64,000 nucleotides of DNA from Hyalella azteca (lineage: Eukaryota > Arthropoda > Malacostraca > Amphipoda > Hyalellidae), in contig NW_025944746.1 of assembly GCF_000764305.2 (NCBI RefSeq), forward strand, positions 27,025 to 91,024, read 5' to 3'. Below the pieces are notes generated by a model. The model saw only the letters and a list, made by a program, of their open reading frames with translations, had not been told where the DNA came from and searched no databases. The first letter of the stretch is position 1; the number at the start of each line of letters is the position of its first letter. This document shows, piece after piece, positions 60,069 to 64,000 of the stretch. The position numbers and the translations under genes are program-made.

Positions 60069-61407
60069 ACGCTGGACAAGACTAATCATGCCATCATGAC
60101 GGTGGCTCAACCGATAGAACTAACAGGTACATAATTGATGCGTACAGTTTTTACACTTATCTTCACACCCTACATCAATTTCAAAAAAAGACGCAATTTA
60201 TGTTAAATTTTATATAATGTTAAAAAATTTTTACCTCCTAGAGGCAATTTTTACGCAAGTGAAACAAGTGATTTGCGCAAACTACACGACGCTCCGCAAC
60301 GAGTGACAATAATAAGATTAGCATTTATTCTAATGAGCCATAATTATTTAAAGAATAGTCCGTTGCAAACGTCTCAAACCACAACGGAATTACAAATAAG
60401 CCTCACGTGAAATACTCATCAGTTTTAATTTTAAATTGAAACGAAATTTTATTTCCATACACTATTTCAGCGAGAATTCAGTCCAAAAAAGACACAAGAG
60501 TGCGTGACACATTCTACCACAAACATATTGTCAGCAGATTCAAGGTGAAGCTAAGTCAATGTTATAACGAGTGTGGACCCGATCCTAATACTTCATATTT
60601 TTACGGTAGGCACGAGCAAGAGTTGGGCACACAGAACCGCACAGTACAAACACATTACACAGGCAGTGGATCTAAAAACACCACAAAAATCGTTGTTCGG
60701 GACAGTTATCACCGCGGCCTTAAGCTCTTACGTGATATTTCAGGCGTCAGGAGGAAATTTTTACGCCGGTCTTTTGCGAGATGTAAATGCTGGCACGTCA
60801 TATACGAGTCTGTACCAAGAAAGAGTGTTTTTTTAAATTATAAAATACCTTTGGTGGTAAATTACCAATTGTATATTTGTGAAAGATTGTTTGTGAAGCC
60901 TGGCGCTAGAACATAACAAGAGGGCAGAGCGAGAGCGTGTCCAAGGTACTTATGGTATCTGGATATTATCTGGGAACGAAATTTTATTTATAGTTATTAT
61001 ATCATGACACTAGTGATTCATGAATGATATAAGTGATTCATGATTCATATCATGAATCAAGTGATTATATCATGAAAACCGGAAAAGAGTTCGATTACAA
61101 AATTTTACTGCCATGAGGTTAAATAGTATATAATACAGTTCCAGCGACCGTTAAACTGCTGAAGGGATGAATGGGAGTTTCGTGCTAAATGTGGATTTTA
61201 ACGGGGTTGTCTTATATATCGAACTCAAGTTTTAACTTATTTTCCGGATTCCGGGTGAAGGGATTCGGGATGACGCGACTCTGACTTACGGGATCATCAA
61301 ATAAAAAGAGGCATTTATTTCGTACAAAGCCGGGCTGACCTGCTACGCTATATACTATATAATCTAAACGAATTATAATATATACTGTCAATTTACGACT
61401 CGATTTT

Positions 61408-61565
61408 ATAATGGTTAGGATCATTTTTGTGGGAGTTATATAATGGTTAGGATCATTTTTGTGGGAGTTATTTAATGGTTAGGATCATTTTTGTGGGAGT
61501 TATTTAATGGTTAGGATCATTTTTGTGGGAGTTATTTAATGGTTAGGATAATTTTTGTGGTAGTC
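61408..61565. repeat. 32-bp minisatellite
   Basis: Five units of ATGGTTAGGATCATTTTTGT plus GGGAGTTATTTA; the last unit is ATAATTTTTGTGGTAG. Confidence 0.93.
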
Positions 61566-62495
61566 ATACTTCAATGAAGCCAACAACGCGGGACCCTCAA
61601 AGGTTTCATTCAAGCGAGCTAAACCTCATCATACTTGGTTAATATAAGGAGGGAGACGTTCGACGTACAATAATGTGACAAGTTAGACGACAACAGACAT
61701 CTGCTAAATCTTACCTTGGTCAGTAAACTAAGTACTATTTTTCCGCTAGGTCGTCAATTATGTTTTAAATTTAAATACGAGAATCGTAACACGCGTGGGG
61801 AACGATAAGCAACATTTAACTTTTCACAATTCCTGGTACTTGGTATGCTAGGTTGAACTTTCATGTAATATTACCGAGATATTCATCATCATTAAACACA
61901 ATAACGTTGCATGCTTATAAATGTTTATTATTTCTCGGCCATGCAAGAATGAAACGAAGAGCAAAAATCCAGTGAAAGTAGTCAAGCTTATACAAGGCTG
62001 AACTATGGAATAGTCTTTGGAATATGAACTATCATGTAAGCTCACGATTTATGCGTGTATAATTGAGAAAGGTCACAATAAAACGATATTCCTGAACGTT
62101 AAGAAAATCAAAATGTTTATAATAATTTTTGGAAATCAAATACAAAATACCCATGCATGGGCACAAATAAGCAATGAACACATATGCAATAACTATGGAA
62201 GAAAATATTTGGTCAAGTAATATATGCAAAAAAATTCTTGTGCTGCAGGTGGGTACAGCACCGGAATGTTTCGGCAATAATGTTCAACTCGAGGAACTGT
62301 TGAATATAAGAACTCGGATCTGGAAACTCGCAGCGCCATGACGCAACTCTAGCTTCATGCAAATAGTCTAGATTTCTTATAGATGCATAGCTTTAAACAT
62401 CCTTACACTCATTCACCGATGAGTCACTTTAGCATCGAGTAACAAAGTGAAGCATGAGTAAGCCAGAGATTACATTGTTCACATGCACTGCTAGC

Positions 62496-63953
62496 TTAAA
62501 ATGAACCAACGCAAGCGGTTGACGGTAGAGAGGTATGCGCTCTAGAGGTATGGTCNGCAGCGCACTGCAGGAAGTCTTTGTCTTCCGCGTAGCCACTTTC
62601 TTCACTAATGTTATCGGCTTCCTCAGCCTGAGCACTCAAGTTGCTCAGGTTACCAAGATTCTCCAAGTTACCAATGACAACTACACCAAGAAGCCGACCA
62701 GACACACCGGACGACGACGAAGAAATACCTCGTCCTGAACTTCTGTCTGCATGAACACAATGGCCGTTGTCAGAACCGCCACCTCCAGCATCCGAGCCTC
62801 CGCCTCCAGCGTCGGAGCAGCCGCCACAAGAGGAGCTACAAGAATCACAATGTGATCCCAAAGACTCAGGTTGGTCAGATGTTAAAGATTCGTCGGGATG
62901 GTGGGACTCTGCTGGAAGACTCATTTGCCGTGAGAAAGAGTGACTCAAGCAATTGATGAGCGTGATTGTGTCTTCTACTGTTTGGGGGTCGCTCAAAACT
63001 TGGCTTTCGGGGTCAACCTCAATGGAAGAAGCATGGGATGTTTTAGGGCGAGTGCTACTTCTAAAATCTACTCCGGAAGAGCTTCGAGAACTGCTCTCAA
63101 TATTAATAAGAGTGCTGGAATGTGTTGGCAAGATTCTTTCTAAAACTGCTTCGGTGTGGTCGACGCTGCTTATGTAAGTGCTAGAATGTGCGGGTAAGAT
63201 TCTGTCTAAAACCGTCTCTGTTGTGTCCGTGCTTGTCAAGGAACTGCAGAGTTCTTCGTCCGCAGAATCATCCACCCTGCAGGGCTGACTTGAAGAATAA
63301 GCGATGCGAAGCGTCACGTGAGATGGAGGCGCAGAGGCGGGACTGCGAACTGGAGTGCCGCTATCGTCGCTATCGTCGAAGTCGTCGATATCGCCGTTAT
63401 CGCTGCCTGTGTCAACGCTGATGGACCTCAAGTATCGCCTTCGTATAACAGGAGGCCTCATGTTGTGGGTTGGTTTGGAAGAAAAATTCATAGGTTCCTT
63501 ATGACTGGATGTGTTAAGACTATTACTACAACTTGATTGCCTATTAACAGTTAAATGACTATCAGTGATGTTTATTTTAGTTGTGAGCTCGCCGCCATTG
63601 CACGTCACCGACGAGACGCAGTCCTCCGACGAGGCGAACTCGTCGTCCTGGTCGACAGACTTGCCGCGTTGTGACGTAGACCTGCTGAGGGCGAGAGACG
63701 TGCCGAGCTCCGTGGTCCGGTTACCGTACTGCACGATGTCCGACATCGTCTCGGATATCGCAAGACTCCCCACAGGGGACGCGTGGAAATTCTGACCCCG
63801 CACGCTGGTCTCGTCGCTGTCCTCCTCTTCTATAGGGGATTGCTCTTCCTCTTCCTCCTCCTCTATCGTCTCCTCGATGGAACCGAGTTTGGGGGCGCTC
63901 TTGGAGCGCTCCAGGGGCGGTCTGTAATTCGTCGTGCCCGTCGATAGTAAAAC
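62496..63953 (-). CDS. 3'-terminal exon of an unidentified Ser-rich acidic protein
   Basis: An open frame of 485 codons runs from an acceptor (TTTTTTCAG then GTTTTACTATCG) at 63953 to TAA at 62498-62496. The rest of the gene lies beyond the window. The sequence opens VLLSTGTTNYRPPLERSKSA, then PKLGSIEETIEEE and a Glu run, and is Ser/Thr-rich throughout, with no membrane helix or folded domain I can name. Internal features: an Asp-rich patch (DNGDIDDFDDSDDSG), a duplicated ETVLDRILPAHSST-like segment, a GGGGSDAGGGGSD run and an ENLGNLSNLS repeat near the end. RSKSAPKLG resembles a basophilic-kinase or 14-3-3-type site. This looks like a disordered cytoplasmic tail of a signalling or membrane protein; that is inference. 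An N at 62556 leaves one residue undetermined. Confidence 0.7.
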   Translation of the reverse strand, partial: VLLSTGTTNYRPPLERSKSAPKLGSIEETIEEEEEEEQSPIEEEDSDETSVRGQNFHASPVGSLAISETMSDIVQYGNRTTELGTSLALSRSTSQRGKSVDQDDEFASSEDCVSSVTCNGGELTTKINITDSHLTVNRQSSCSNSLNTSSHKEPMNFSSKPTHNMRPPVIRRRYLRSISVDTGSDNGDIDDFDDSDDSGTPVRSPASAPPSHVTLRIAYSSSQPCRVDDSADEELCSSLTSTDTTETVLDRILPAHSSTYISSVDHTEAVLERILPTHSSTLINIESSSRSSSGVDFRSSTRPKTSHASSIEVDPESQVLSDPQTVEDTITLINCLSHSFSRQMSLPAESHHPDESLTSDQPESLGSHCDSCSSSCGGCSDAGGGGSDAGGGGSDNGHCVHADRSSGRGISSSSSGVSGRLLGVVVIGNLENLGNLSNLSAQAEEADNISEESGYAEDKDFLQCAXDHTSRAHTSLPSTACVGSF

Positions 63954-64000
63954 CTGAAAAAATATATATTATCTAAGCGACCTCGTGAACTTTCATTGTG
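63954..64000 (-). other. Intron of the Ser-rich gene
   Basis: AT-rich sequence directly upstream (in transcript sense) of the acceptor at 63953. The next exon is outside the window. Confidence 0.6.

Larger units (their letters stand above)
59128..62495. other. Intergenic region between BBS7 and the Ser-rich gene
   Basis: No gene recognised. Two open frames overlap at 60500-60916 (138 and 87 codons) without family resemblance or splice support. Tandem arrays at 59930 and 61408 are listed separately. On the minus strand, an AATAAA at 61929-61924 could end the Ser-rich gene's transcript. Confidence 0.55.

Noticed and set aside
60500..60916. 138-codon plus-strand frame
   Set aside because: No family resemblance and a competing frame over the same bases; not supported.

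Overview
The window is eukaryotic genomic DNA with spliced, phase-consistent exons, long repeat-rich introns, tRNA-derived SINEs, non-LTR retrotransposon fragments, MITEs and many minisatellites. An arthropod fits best, probably a malacostracan crustacean. That placement is an inference from the apolipoprotein-D-like secreted lipocalin and the general style of the locus, not a measured result.

Layout. Positions 1-22018 hold a roughly 6-8 kb unit present three times (1-7940, 11997-18241, 18282-22018). Each unit carries a 24-bp minisatellite and, near its right end on the minus strand, what looks like a small secreted-protein gene. Splicing exon 1 to exon 2 of that gene creates a clean signal-peptidase site. 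Copies 1 and 2 are identical over this gene; copy 3 has a stop codon. Positions 22019-31719 are gene-poor and repeat-rich. Positions 31720-34012 hold a complete four-exon lipocalin gene on the plus strand. Positions 36418-48264 hold a complete 14-exon CDC45 gene on the minus strand (552 codons plus stop), coding for the replication-helicase subunit. Positions 48820-58592 hold a nearly complete 17-exon BBS7 gene on the plus strand (about 717 codons), coding for a BBSome subunit. CDC45 and BBS7 are head to head across 555 bp, so they probably share a bidirectional promoter. Positions 59128-62495 are repeat-rich and intergenic. Positions 62496-63953 are the 3'-terminal coding exon of a Ser-rich, acidic protein on the minus strand whose other exons lie beyond the window.

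Two themes stand out. First, tandem duplications repeatedly straddle or abut exon-intron boundaries in all three well-resolved genes, producing spare splice sites. The clearest case is a 91-bp satellite in BBS7 whose unit includes the real 3' splice site. Second, parts of the assembly are not trustworthy. Three embedded copies of the Nextera mate-pair junction (Tn5 mosaic ends head to head) lie at 18242, 35845 and 36055, and isolated N characters sit at several points, two of them at sequence breaks. The junctions between duplicated copies 2 and 3, and the segment 35845-36092, are probably chimeric.

The genes do not form one pathway. CDC45 (DNA replication) and BBS7 (ciliary trafficking) are linked by their shared upstream region. 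The lipocalin and the small secreted-protein family are extracellular products.
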